Below, one piece after another: positions 1 through 4,903 of a stretch of 8,594 bases of DNA. The stretch covers positions 1 to 8,594 of the forward strand of contig JAQGOW010000276.1 of assembly GCA_028293405.1 (NCBI GenBank), in the 5' to 3' direction. This DNA comes from Verrucomicrobiales bacterium (GTDB lineage: Bacteria; Verrucomicrobiota; Verrucomicrobiia; Limisphaerales; Palsa-1400). The number at the start of each line of letters is the position of its first letter. Positions within the stretch are counted from its first letter, which is position 1. Position numbers and translations under genes: made by a program. Under the pieces are notes generated by a model. It made no database searches. It saw only the letters and a program-made list of their open reading frames with translations, and was not told the DNA's origin.

Positions 1-174
1 TACCTGGTCGTGAGTAACGCCTTCGAATTGAACCAAAAAGCCGTCGACACTCATGTCGCGTTCAAGGGCTGTGAGGAGTGATTCCACCGGAACACGACTG
101 CCGCGGAATACCCACGCTCCGCCCAACTTCCCCGGGCGGCTCTCGACGGCTGAACATTTTGTCCAATCGATCAT
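1..174 (-). CDS. DUF433 family protein (probable antitoxin component), 3' end outside window
   Basis: An open frame of 58 codons reads from an ATG at 174 down to base 1 without a stop, so the C-terminus lies outside the window. The N-terminus reads MIDWTKCSAV, followed by GGAWVFRGSRVPV (residues 18-30) and SVDGFLVQFEGVTHDQV (42-58). This is the classic DUF433 layout: a short 'DW.KC..VE' lead, a 'GAWVFRGTRVPV' strand-turn, then the start of the helix-turn-helix-like part. DUF433 proteins are small (about 70-110 residues) and often sit directly before a DUF5615 PIN-like toxin gene, so an antitoxin role is the usual family inference; the partner cannot be seen here. The gene lies 44 bp downstream of recA on the same strand. 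The ATG at 174 fits the family N-terminus; an in-frame GTG lies 15 bp upstream. No clear ribosome binding site precedes it. Confidence 0.85.
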   Translation of the reverse strand, partial: MIDWTKCSAVESRPGKLGGAWVFRGSRVPVESLLTALERDMSVDGFLVQFEGVTHDQV

Positions 175-218
175 ATCGGAATGTATCACAGACCAATCTA
201 GCGCCTCAACGGGCAAAT

Positions 219-1328
219 CTATCCACGCGCAGCGGTGGCCGCTGCTTGTGTGGCGGCGCGCTTTATCATGATGGCTTCAATGATCTTTTTGCCGAGATCT
301 GGTTTTTCGACGAGTGCGAGTCGGGCGGCGTCTTTGCCTTGGCCGATCAACTCACCATCGAATTGCAACCATGCGCCTTTCTTGTCGAGGGCGCCGCTGG
401 CGATGCCCATATCGATGATGCTGCCTTCTTTATTGATGCCGTGGTTGTAAATGATTTCGAATTCGGCTTCGGCGAAGGGCGGTGCAACCTTGTTTTTGAC
501 GATCTTCACTTTGACGCAGTTGCCGATGGCGTTGCCGGCGGAGTCTTTCAAGGTGTCGCGGCGACGGATGTCGATGCGGACGCTGGCGTAAAATTTCAGC
601 GCCTTACCGCCAGGAGTCGTTTCGGGATTGCCGAACATGACGCCGACTTTTTCGCGCAATTGGTTGGTGAAAATGCAGGTCGTCTTGGACTTGTTCAGGA
701 TGGCGGTGAGTTTGCGGAGGGCCTGACTCATCAAGCGGGCTTGCATACCCATGGTGGCCATACCCATTTCGCCTTCGAGTTCGGCCTTTGGCACGAGCGC
801 GGCGACGGAGTCGATGACGATGACGTCGAGGGCATTGGAACGGGCGAGGGTTTCGCAAATGGTCAGGGCTTCTTCACCGCTGTCTGGTTGCGAGACGAGG
901 AGGTCATCGAGGTTTACTCCCAGTTTCTTGGCGTAAGCGGGGTCGAGCGCGTGTTCGGCGTCGATGAAGGCTGCGAGACCGCCGTTCTTTTGCGCATTGG
1001 CGATGACGTGCAGCATCAACGTCGTTTTACCGGATGATTCAGGGCCGAAAATTTCGACGACGCGTCCGCGTGGCAAACCGCCGACGCCGAGGGCGAGATC
1101 GACGGCGAGTGCGCCGGTCGGGATGACTTCGATGCCGACTTTGGAGCGGGCATCGCCGAGGCGCATGATGCTGCCTTCGCCGTAAGCTTTGGTGATGGTG
1201 GAGATGGCGGCGTCGAGATCGCGTTGGCGGGCGGCAGAAAGTTTGCCATCGTTGGCTTTATCGACTGCTTTCGCTACTGTTTTCGACTCGGGCGCAGGCG
1301 CAGCAGGTTTTTCGGTTTTGGGAGGCAT
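219..1328 (-). CDS. recA: Recombinase RecA
   Basis: RecA forms filaments on single-stranded DNA, drives ATP-dependent strand exchange in recombinational repair and activates LexA self-cleavage in the SOS response. The 369-residue product is a full-length match to the family: Walker [10 protein letters not shown] at 95-103 with Lys101, catalytic Glu125 in [10 protein letters not shown], Walker B VIVIDS ending at Asp173, the L1 region [18 protein letters not shown] (185-202), and the L2 region starting [20 protein letters not shown] (222-241), then [11 protein letters not shown]. Numbering runs 29 ahead of E. coli RecA because of an Ala/Pro/Lys-rich N-terminal extension of about 30 residues. 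The C-terminus ends in [13 protein letters not shown], basic and Ala-rich, where many bacterial RecA proteins have an acidic tail. The ATG at 1328 is the only sensible start: the extension has no internal Met before the core, and an upstream sigma-70-like promoter leaves a 5' UTR of about 30 nt. No strong Shine-Dalgarno is visible. Confidence 0.98.
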   Translation of the reverse strand: MPPKTEKPAAPAPESKTVAKAVDKANDGKLSAARQRDLDAAISTITKAYGEGSIMRLGDARSKVGIEVIPTGALAVDLALGVGGLPRGRVVEIFGPESSGKTTLMLHVIANAQKNGGLAAFIDAEHALDPAYAKKLGVNLDDLLVSQPDSGEEALTICETLARSNALDVIVIDSVAALVPKAELEGEMGMATMGMQARLMSQALRKLTAILNKSKTTCIFTNQLREKVGVMFGNPETTPGGKALKFYASVRIDIRRRDTLKDSAGNAIGNCVKVKIVKNKVAPPFAEAEFEIIYNHGINKEGSIIDMGIASGALDKKGAWLQFDGELIGQGKDAARLALVEKPDLGKKIIEAIMIKRAATQAAATAARG

Positions 1329-1366
1329 AAAAATCGGGTAGTTAACGTCCTAAATTTGTTAAATGA

Positions 1367-1395
1367 ATTTGAGCCAATGGTATGGATTAAGTCAA
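1367..1395 (-). promoter_or_regulatory. Candidate sigma-70 promoter for recA
   Basis: On the minus strand TTGACT (1395-1390, 5 of 6 matches to TTGACA) is followed by exactly 17 nt and then TCAAAT (1372-1367, 4 of 6 matches to TATAAT). Transcription would begin near 1360, about 30 nt before the recA ATG at 1328. No LexA operator could be assigned, because I do not have a reliable LexA consensus for this lineage. Confidence 0.5.
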
Positions 1396-1760
1396 TGCGT
1401 TCCGTTCAATGTTTTTTGGCCACGGATGGAACACAGATTAAACACCGATCCAGCATCGGTGGTTGCTTTGGTTTGCTTTGAAATAGTCCAAAAACAAATC
1501 ACTTTTTTTAAACCGATACTACCCGGTACAACTCGATACGAAGCGGTACCTACCGAGGGACGGCATTTCGGCAGCTTCGGTGTATTTTGCGGTGCGTTTG
1601 GTGTTCCGAAGGTGTTTTGCAACACGGCCAATACGCGTTGTCGCCACCCGACGGTCTTGGGCGCGGGTTCCAGGGCGGCAATGCCGATTGCGGACGGTGC
1701 CGCGTCCATCGTAATGGAGTCGGCACGAGTGATAAATACTTCCGATATTTCAATTTTCAT
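1392..1760 (-). CDS. Doubtful hypothetical ORF, 122 residues
   Basis: This frame begins with ATG at 1760, 18 bp past the 1779-1805 palindrome, and would encode 122 residues. I do not recognise it. The N-terminal half (MKIEISEVFITRADS, then GWRQRVLAVLQNTFG at about 38-52) looks protein-like. The C-terminal half is a read-through of the 10-bp and 11-bp arrays, giving low-complexity residues and ending inside the likely recA promoter. No Shine-Dalgarno lies before the ATG, and a frame of similar length is open on the opposite strand. It could be a small lineage-specific gene, the remnant of one, or chance. The array periods of 10 and 11 bp are not multiples of three, which argues against selection on a protein there. 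Confidence 0.2.
   Translation of the reverse strand: MKIEISEVFITRADSITMDAAPSAIGIAALEPAPKTVGWRQRVLAVLQNTFGTPNAPQNTPKLPKCRPSVGTASYRVVPGSIGLKKVICFWTISKQTKATTDAGSVFNLCSIRGQKTLNGTH
1421..1460 (+). repeat. 11-bp-period tandem array, CACNGAT core
   Basis: CACGGAT (1421-1427), CACAGAT (1432-1438) and CACCGAT (1443-1449) recur at exactly 11 bp, and a degenerate fourth unit, CATCGGT, lies at 1454-1460, again in phase. The spacers are A-rich (GGAA, TAAA). I recall similar CACRGAT-type arrays in intergenic DNA of Verrucomicrobia and Planctomycetes, but cannot check this here. The last two units also form an inverted repeat, CACCGAT (1443-1449) and ATCGGTG (1455-1461), with a 5-nt loop. Confidence 0.7.
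1514..1559 (+). repeat. 10-bp-phased array alternating CGATAC and CGGTAC
   Basis: CGATAC begins at 1514, CGGTAC at 1524, CGATAC at 1534 and CGGTAC at 1544. This makes four copies of CGRTAC at exactly 10-bp steps, with the A/G variant alternating so that the true period is 20 bp. A partial fifth unit, CGAGGG, starts in phase at 1554. Such phasing places every copy on the same face of the helix. The array is about 120-165 bp upstream of the candidate -35 element of recA. Confidence 0.75.
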
Positions 1761-1778
1761 GAGCCAACTGTAGCAAGG

Positions 1779-1818
1779 TCACTTGGACAAAGGCTGTCCA
1801 AGTGAAAAAATAATTTTT
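1779..1818. repeat. Perfect palindrome with 11-bp arms, abutted by an A/T palindrome
   Basis: TCACTTGGACA (1779-1789) and TGTCCAAGTGA (1795-1805) are perfect inverted copies around the 5-nt centre AAGGC. Directly next to them, AAAAAT (1806-1811), A, ATTTTT (1813-1818) forms a second perfect inverted repeat. No T-run follows the stem on either strand, so a rho-independent terminator is unlikely. An operator for a dimeric regulator or a structured 5' UTR is a better guess. It lies between the doubtful minus ORF starting at 1760 and the ATG at 1871 on the plus strand. Confidence 0.75.
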
Positions 1819-1856
1819 ACTCAGCCGTCCGGTAAGATTTATTGCGTGCCGCCTTT

Positions 1857-1873
1857 AAGGAGACGTCAAAATG
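1857..1873 (+). promoter_or_regulatory. Strong Shine-Dalgarno and ATG opening a dubious 76-codon frame
   Basis: AAGGAG (1857-1862) stands 8 nt before ATG (1871-1873), the best ribosome binding site in the window. The frame it opens runs to a stop at 2099-2101. Its first 33 codons are unique, but the rest is antisense to the conserved 3' end of the TRAP phosphatase gene. No convincing promoter was found upstream (TAAGAT at 1833-1838 lacks a good -35). It may be a real short gene, the start of a gene lost by rearrangement, or chance. Confidence 0.3.
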
Positions 1874-1968
1874 ACCGCCGACAAAACAGGTGAACTGGTC
1901 AGACGAATAGGACCTGTCGGACGTGGAAAGTTTTCGAACGGGTTGAAGCTATTTCTTCAGGTGTTGGT

Positions 1969-2922
1969 TCAGTTTTGCGACTTCAGAGATAGGGGTGCGC
2001 GGGTCCATTCGTTCAGGGTCTTCCCGTTAGCGTCAAGGAATTTGCCACGCATTTCTGTTGGCGTTAGTTCGATGCTGAGGAAGCCCAGGGTCGATTGGTA
2101 GAATGGGCCGTAGTCTTTGTATTTTTGCGGGCGCAGTTTGCCGTCGGCACCGCTGATCAGGAACTGCGTTTGTGAGTCGCGCGGTTCGTTTCGCTGCAGG
2201 TCGTGATCGTGGCCGGTGATGTAGGCGTCCACTTTGTATTGGTTGAAGAGCGGCAGGAGTTTTTTGCGCATGGCGAGGATGTTCCCGTCGTGGCCGTGGC
2301 CGCCGTTGGAGAAAATGGGGTGATGGGCAGCGACGATTTTCCAGCGAGCCGTCGAAGTGCTGAGTTGCTCGCGCAGCCATGCGAGTTGTTTTTCGGCCAT
2401 TTTCTTGTCGCTGTATTTATCGATGTGTGAATCGCCGTCCCACAGCGCGCTGTCGATGAGGAAGAAGTCGGCTTGCACACTATCTATGGAGAAAGTGCGC
2501 TTATAATAGTGGCCGTCCATCTGCCAACGGCTTTTGGGATTCGCTTTGGAGTATTCGATTTCGACGTCCGGGGAGTCGGTTTTCCAATCGTGATTGCCGA
2601 GAACAGCAATGAAGGGCACGGGCAAGAGCTTCGCGTCGTACATTGTCTCGAATTTTGTTTTCCATTGTGGGTCGCGAACGCTGGTGACGCCTTGGGGATA
2701 AAAATTGTCGCCGAGAACGAGAACGAAATTGAGGGGTGAAGTGGATTGGGTTTGTTGCGCGTATTTGGCCATCGCGCCGGCGACAGACTTTTGCATATCG
2801 GTGCCGCTGCCGGCATCGCCAATAGCAAGGAAGTGAAGGGCGGCGGCATGTGCGGTTGCATTGAACAACAGCGCGAGCATGCAAATGAGCAATGTGAATC
2901 GGTTTTGAATAGGTTTAATCAT
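1969..2922 (-). CDS. Secreted TRAP-type acid phosphatase (calcineurin-like metallophosphoesterase)
   Basis: The 317-residue protein hydrolyses phosphomonoesters, by family, with a two-metal centre of the purple acid phosphatase type. Every metal-binding block is present in order: GDAG (35-38, Asp36), GDNFY (71-75, Asp72 and Tyr75, the Tyr being the purple-phosphatase mark), GNHD (109-112, Asn110 and His111), AAHHPIFS (198-205, His200) and GHDHDLQ (237-243, His238 and His240). The length and the 'GHDHDLQ' ending match tartrate-resistant (ACP5-like) phosphatases rather than the larger plant type. Residues 1-28 form a signal peptide (hydrophobic LLICMLALLF core, probable cleavage after AHA or AHAA), so the enzyme acts in the periplasm or outside. 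AGGGG lies about 7 nt before the ATG. It is 94 bp downstream of the ABM-like gene on the same strand. A role in phosphate scavenging is plausible, but no Pho box was identified. Confidence 0.93.
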   Translation of the reverse strand: MIKPIQNRFTLLICMLALLFNATAHAAALHFLAIGDAGSGTDMQKSVAGAMAKYAQQTQSTSPLNFVLVLGDNFYPQGVTSVRDPQWKTKFETMYDAKLLPVPFIAVLGNHDWKTDSPDVEIEYSKANPKSRWQMDGHYYKRTFSIDSVQADFFLIDSALWDGDSHIDKYSDKKMAEKQLAWLREQLSTSTARWKIVAAHHPIFSNGGHGHDGNILAMRKKLLPLFNQYKVDAYITGHDHDLQRNEPRDSQTQFLISGADGKLRPQKYKDYGPFYQSTLGFLSIELTPTEMRGKFLDANGKTLNEWTRAPLSLKSQN

Positions 2923-3016
2923 GTATAACCCCTGTGCGTTTCCTGGAGATGGAAACAGAAATGACGGCTCGGGTAAAGGCCTCGGCGCTCGATCCGAAAG
3001 AACTCCAGCCGTGATT

Positions 3017-3298
3017 CTACAACGACCCGGCTTCGAGTTGGTCGAGGTAAATAAACTCGGGAGATTTCACGCCAGCGTCTTTTCGGATTTGCACGAGCTT
3101 AGGAGATTCGAAAAAGCGTTTGGCATCGCTGATCGAAGTCCACGCGGAAAAGTGGACTATTTTGTTCGGGTCGTTCTGAAATTTGAGCAACTGATACGAG
3201 CGCTCACCCGCCTCCTTGCGGATTGTGGCGGCGTTGTCGAAAACCTTTTTCCAGGCTTCGTAGTCTGCGACTTCATGAATGATGAGAACGTATTGCAT
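3017..3298 (-). CDS. Small dimeric alpha/beta-barrel protein, antibiotic biosynthesis monooxygenase-like
   Basis: This 93-residue protein is predicted cytoplasmic, with no signal peptide or membrane segment. It opens with a strand, MQYVLIIHEV, then DYEAWKKVFDNAATIRKEAG (12-31), a helix carrying the 'DY..W...FD....R...G' pattern. Next come a strand pair around FQNDPNKIVHFSAW and a second helix, DAKRFFESPKL (58-68), and the protein ends AGVKSPEFIYLDQLE. This order of strand, helix, two strands, helix, strand is that of the ferredoxin-like ABM/EthD-type fold, which works as a dimer. Such proteins include heme- and quinol-degrading oxygenases, but most members of this compact type are uncharacterised and I see no residues that fix a substrate. 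It starts 24 bp after the stop of the pseudopilin-like gene, so the two are probably one transcript. The fold is likely; enzymatic activity is a guess. Confidence 0.85.
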   Translation of the reverse strand: MQYVLIIHEVADYEAWKKVFDNAATIRKEAGERSYQLLKFQNDPNKIVHFSAWTSISDAKRFFESPKLVQIRKDAGVKSPEFIYLDQLEAGSL

Positions 3299-3322
3299 TA
3301 AGGTATAAGTAAATCCGGGCTG

Positions 3323-3862
3323 TTAAATGGCGGCTGGTTTCAAAGTTCGCTTCTTTTTAATCATCTTTTTAATCAGAAACAGAAGAAGGCACACGACCAG
3401 AGAAATGAAAAATGTGACCTTCGGAAAGAGCTCCCTCGGTTTAACTGACGGGTGAGTCCAATGGGTGCTGATGCAGTAAGTAGTTCCTGCAGATCCATCA
3501 AGAAGTGCCCAGCCCGCTCGAAAATGGATATCTTGGGTGAGCGTCGCTACGTCCGATTGAGGTGCTTTCAGTGAAGTGATTTTGTATTCTATCCCCAACG
3601 CGAGCATGTCCTCGATCAGCTTCTTGTGCTTTCCCAACAAAGGAATCAAATCCTGGAGCGTTGGGGTGTCGAGTTCGGACTTGTTGTTGTCCGCAGCCCA
3701 TTGCTGTTTGGCTTGGTCCAAGTAGTAGAGACTGTTGTGAAGGTCCGCCATAAACCTTTTCACGGAGTCGACCGTTTGAGATCCGGGTTGCGACGTTGGA
3801 AAAAGAATCCATACTAACGAGGCGAGGGCTAAGGCGAGAGATATGTAAATAGCTTTAACCAC
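3323..3862 (-). CDS. Two-TM protein with pseudopilin-like central region, function unknown
   Basis: The 179-residue product has an N-terminal hydrophobic segment (about 4-21), a soluble middle, a second membrane segment (about 148-164) and a strongly basic tail, KKMIKKKR (165-172). The basic tail suggests both ends are cytoplasmic and the middle is periplasmic. The middle contains LDQAKQQWAADNN (48-60) followed by DTPTLQDLIPLLG (65-77). I associate this wording with Verrucomicrobia pseudopilin-like proteins ('IDAAKQQWA.EN....TPTW.DL.PYLG'). Here the usual prepilin N-terminus, with a cleavage Gly before a Phe/Glu pair, is absent and a C-terminal anchor has been added, so it is not an ordinary pilin. 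The start is GTG at 3862; the next Met is at residue 38, after the first membrane segment. No family or function can be named. It probably leads a transcript with the ABM-like gene 24 bp downstream. Confidence 0.8.
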   Translation of the reverse strand: MVKAIYISLALALASLVWILFPTSQPGSQTVDSVKRFMADLHNSLYYLDQAKQQWAADNNKSELDTPTLQDLIPLLGKHKKLIEDMLALGIEYKITSLKAPQSDVATLTQDIHFRAGWALLDGSAGTTYCISTHWTHPSVKPRELFPKVTFFISLVVCLLLFLIKKMIKKKRTLKPAAI

Positions 3863-3909
3863 GATTTATTGAGGCGACTTTATCGCAAACATCGTCGTCG
3901 CCCATTTCG

Positions 3910-3939
3910 CTTACGCGTTTGTGAGGTTCGACTTACGCG
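3910..3939 (+). repeat. Direct repeat CTTACGCG in the divergent intergenic region
   Basis: CTTACGCG occurs at 3910-3917 and 3932-3939, 22 bp apart, each preceded by TTCG (directly in the first copy, with one extra A in the second). It lies in the 238-bp gap between the GTG start of the minus-strand gene at 3862 and the hydrolase start at 4101, where divergent promoters are expected. No sigma-70 boxes could be placed with confidence. Two copies at two helical turns could bind a dimer, but chance is possible. Confidence 0.35.
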
Positions 3940-4100
3940 GAGCGACAGTCAAGGCTCTGTAGCGTGTGGCAAACGAGAGGAATAACGTTTTGGTCCTAAA
4001 AAAATTCGGAACAACTAGACATGGTGTCTCTGGATTTGGAATTGAGTTATGCATGCACGAATCGCATCGTGACAGGACGATATCTCTTCCACAAAAACTG

Positions 4101-4835
4101 ATGATTCGAGTCGGGCTTTACACGTCGCTTTTTGGGTGGTTCCTGATCGCGAATGTTACGGTCGCGCAGGAAAAACCACACAACACCGCTAAGCCCGGGG
4201 ATGCGCTTTTGCTGCCGGAAAAGTCGGTGGGGGCCAAGATGGATTATCTTTTGTTTCTGCCGCAGGAATACGAGAAATCGCAGAAGAAATGGCCGGTGTT
4301 GCTCTACCTCCACGGTTCGGGTGAATGCGGCACGAACCTAAATCTCCTCAAACGCAATGGGCCGACAAAATATGTCCTCACGCATCCGGAGTTTCCGTTC
4401 ATTTTGGTTGCTCCGCAAACGAAGGGGGGCTTCGATGACCGTGCTGTCGTTCGTCTGCTGGATCAGATCGTGAACCGGTATCGAGTGGAGAGCAGGCAGG
4501 TTTATCTCACTGGCTTGAGCATGGGTGGAGGAGCGACGTGGGATATTGCAGCCAAGCATCCAGAGAGGTTTGCGGCAGTGGTTCCGGTTTCCGGCGTCGG
4601 GAATACTGGGATGGCGAATAAATTGGCAGTGTTGCCGATCTGGGTTTTCCATGGCTCGCGCGACAATATTATTTCGGTAGAGTGGTCGCAGAAAATGGTC
4701 GCGGCGATCAAGGCTGCGGGTGGAACGATCAAGTATACGGAGTTTCCAAAATCGCATCACAACATCTGGGCGAAGGTTTACGACAATCCCGAGATGTATC
4801 AGTGGTTGTTGGCGCAGAAACGTCGAAGCAAATGA
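4101..4835 (+). CDS. Secreted alpha/beta hydrolase (carboxylesterase / COG4099-like)
   Basis: With the start at ATG 4101 the product has 244 residues. It begins with a clean signal peptide, MIRVGLYTSLFGWFLIANVTVAQ (a 20-nt-per-turn helix is not implied; the hydrophobic core is about 5-19), with cleavage expected after VAQ or close by. The alpha/beta hydrolase fold is shown by LYLHGSGECG (68-77, oxyanion region), the nucleophile elbow GLSMGGG (138-144, Ser140), the acid in HGSRDN (184-189, Asp188) and the base in SHHNIW (218-223, probably His220). This matches secreted dienelactone-hydrolase or 'predicted peptidase' type esterases in Verrucomicrobia and Planctomycetes; substrates are usually carbohydrate or lipid esters, but none can be named here. 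The frame is open further left, to a GTG at 3966 and an ATG at 4053. I reject both because they would bury the signal peptide behind 16 to 45 extra residues. It is followed after 68 bp by the DUF3592 gene. Confidence 0.9.
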   Translation: MIRVGLYTSLFGWFLIANVTVAQEKPHNTAKPGDALLLPEKSVGAKMDYLLFLPQEYEKSQKKWPVLLYLHGSGECGTNLNLLKRNGPTKYVLTHPEFPFILVAPQTKGGFDDRAVVRLLDQIVNRYRVESRQVYLTGLSMGGGATWDIAAKHPERFAAVVPVSGVGNTGMANKLAVLPIWVFHGSRDNIISVEWSQKMVAAIKAAGGTIKYTEFPKSHHNIWAKVYDNPEMYQWLLAQKRRSK

Positions 4836-4903
4836 CCCCGATCACATCGGTTCGCTGTGCGTTTGGGTTTTGACGTTTTGGAAGCGGGTGTCAATGCTGG
4901 GAC

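Larger units (their letters stand above)
1329..1968. other. 640-bp region without a confident gene, rich in short repeats and palindromes
   Basis: This stretch separates recA from the TRAP phosphatase gene. From left to right it holds the candidate recA promoter, an 11-bp-period array (1421-1460), a 10-bp-period array (1514-1559), a patch with small inverted repeats such as GTGTT-TTGC-AACAC near 1613-1626, a pair of palindromes (1779-1818), and a strong AAGGAG site before an ATG at 1871. Two overlapping open frames on opposite strands (1392-1760 minus and 1363-1773 plus) both read through the arrays and neither resembles a family I know. The minus-strand frame is listed separately as a doubtful CDS. 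No terminator with a proper T-run was found for the TRAP gene on the minus strand. The region could be recA regulatory DNA or a decayed gene. Confidence 0.6.

Noticed and set aside
78..1037. Long open frame on the plus strand across recA (319 codons)
   Set aside because: It is the antisense shadow of recA, rich in Phe, Asp, Gly and Val as such shadows are, and the minus frame is a full-length RecA.
1443..1461. 7-bp hairpin CACCGAT / ATCGGTG as a terminator ahead of recA
   Set aside because: The arms are two units of the 11-bp array, the stem is short, and on the minus strand only TTT follows. It is better explained as a by-product of the array.
1363..1773. Plus-strand ORF of 136 codons upstream of recA
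   Set aside because: No ribosome binding site, no recognisable family, and it reads through both short-period arrays (giving the PRMEHRLNTDP stretch that such array DNA yields). It is mirrored by an equally open minus frame.
1779..1805. Palindrome as a rho-independent terminator for the TRAP gene
   Set aside because: On the minus strand no T-run follows the stem (GTGACCTTGC comes next); on the plus strand A residues follow. The polarity is wrong for both directions.
2938..2956. Inverted repeat GTTTCC-N7-GGAAAC between the ABM-like and TRAP genes
   Set aside because: A 6-bp stem with no T-run on either side and no sign of function; expected by chance at this scale.
3966..4100. Upstream GTG/ATG starts for the hydrolase
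   Set aside because: They would add 16 to 45 polar residues before a typical signal peptide, and no convincing Shine-Dalgarno supports them.
4838..4850. Small hairpin CCGAT-CAC-ATCGG just after the hydrolase stop
   Set aside because: Only 5 bp of stem and no uninterrupted T-run after it, so not supported as a terminator.
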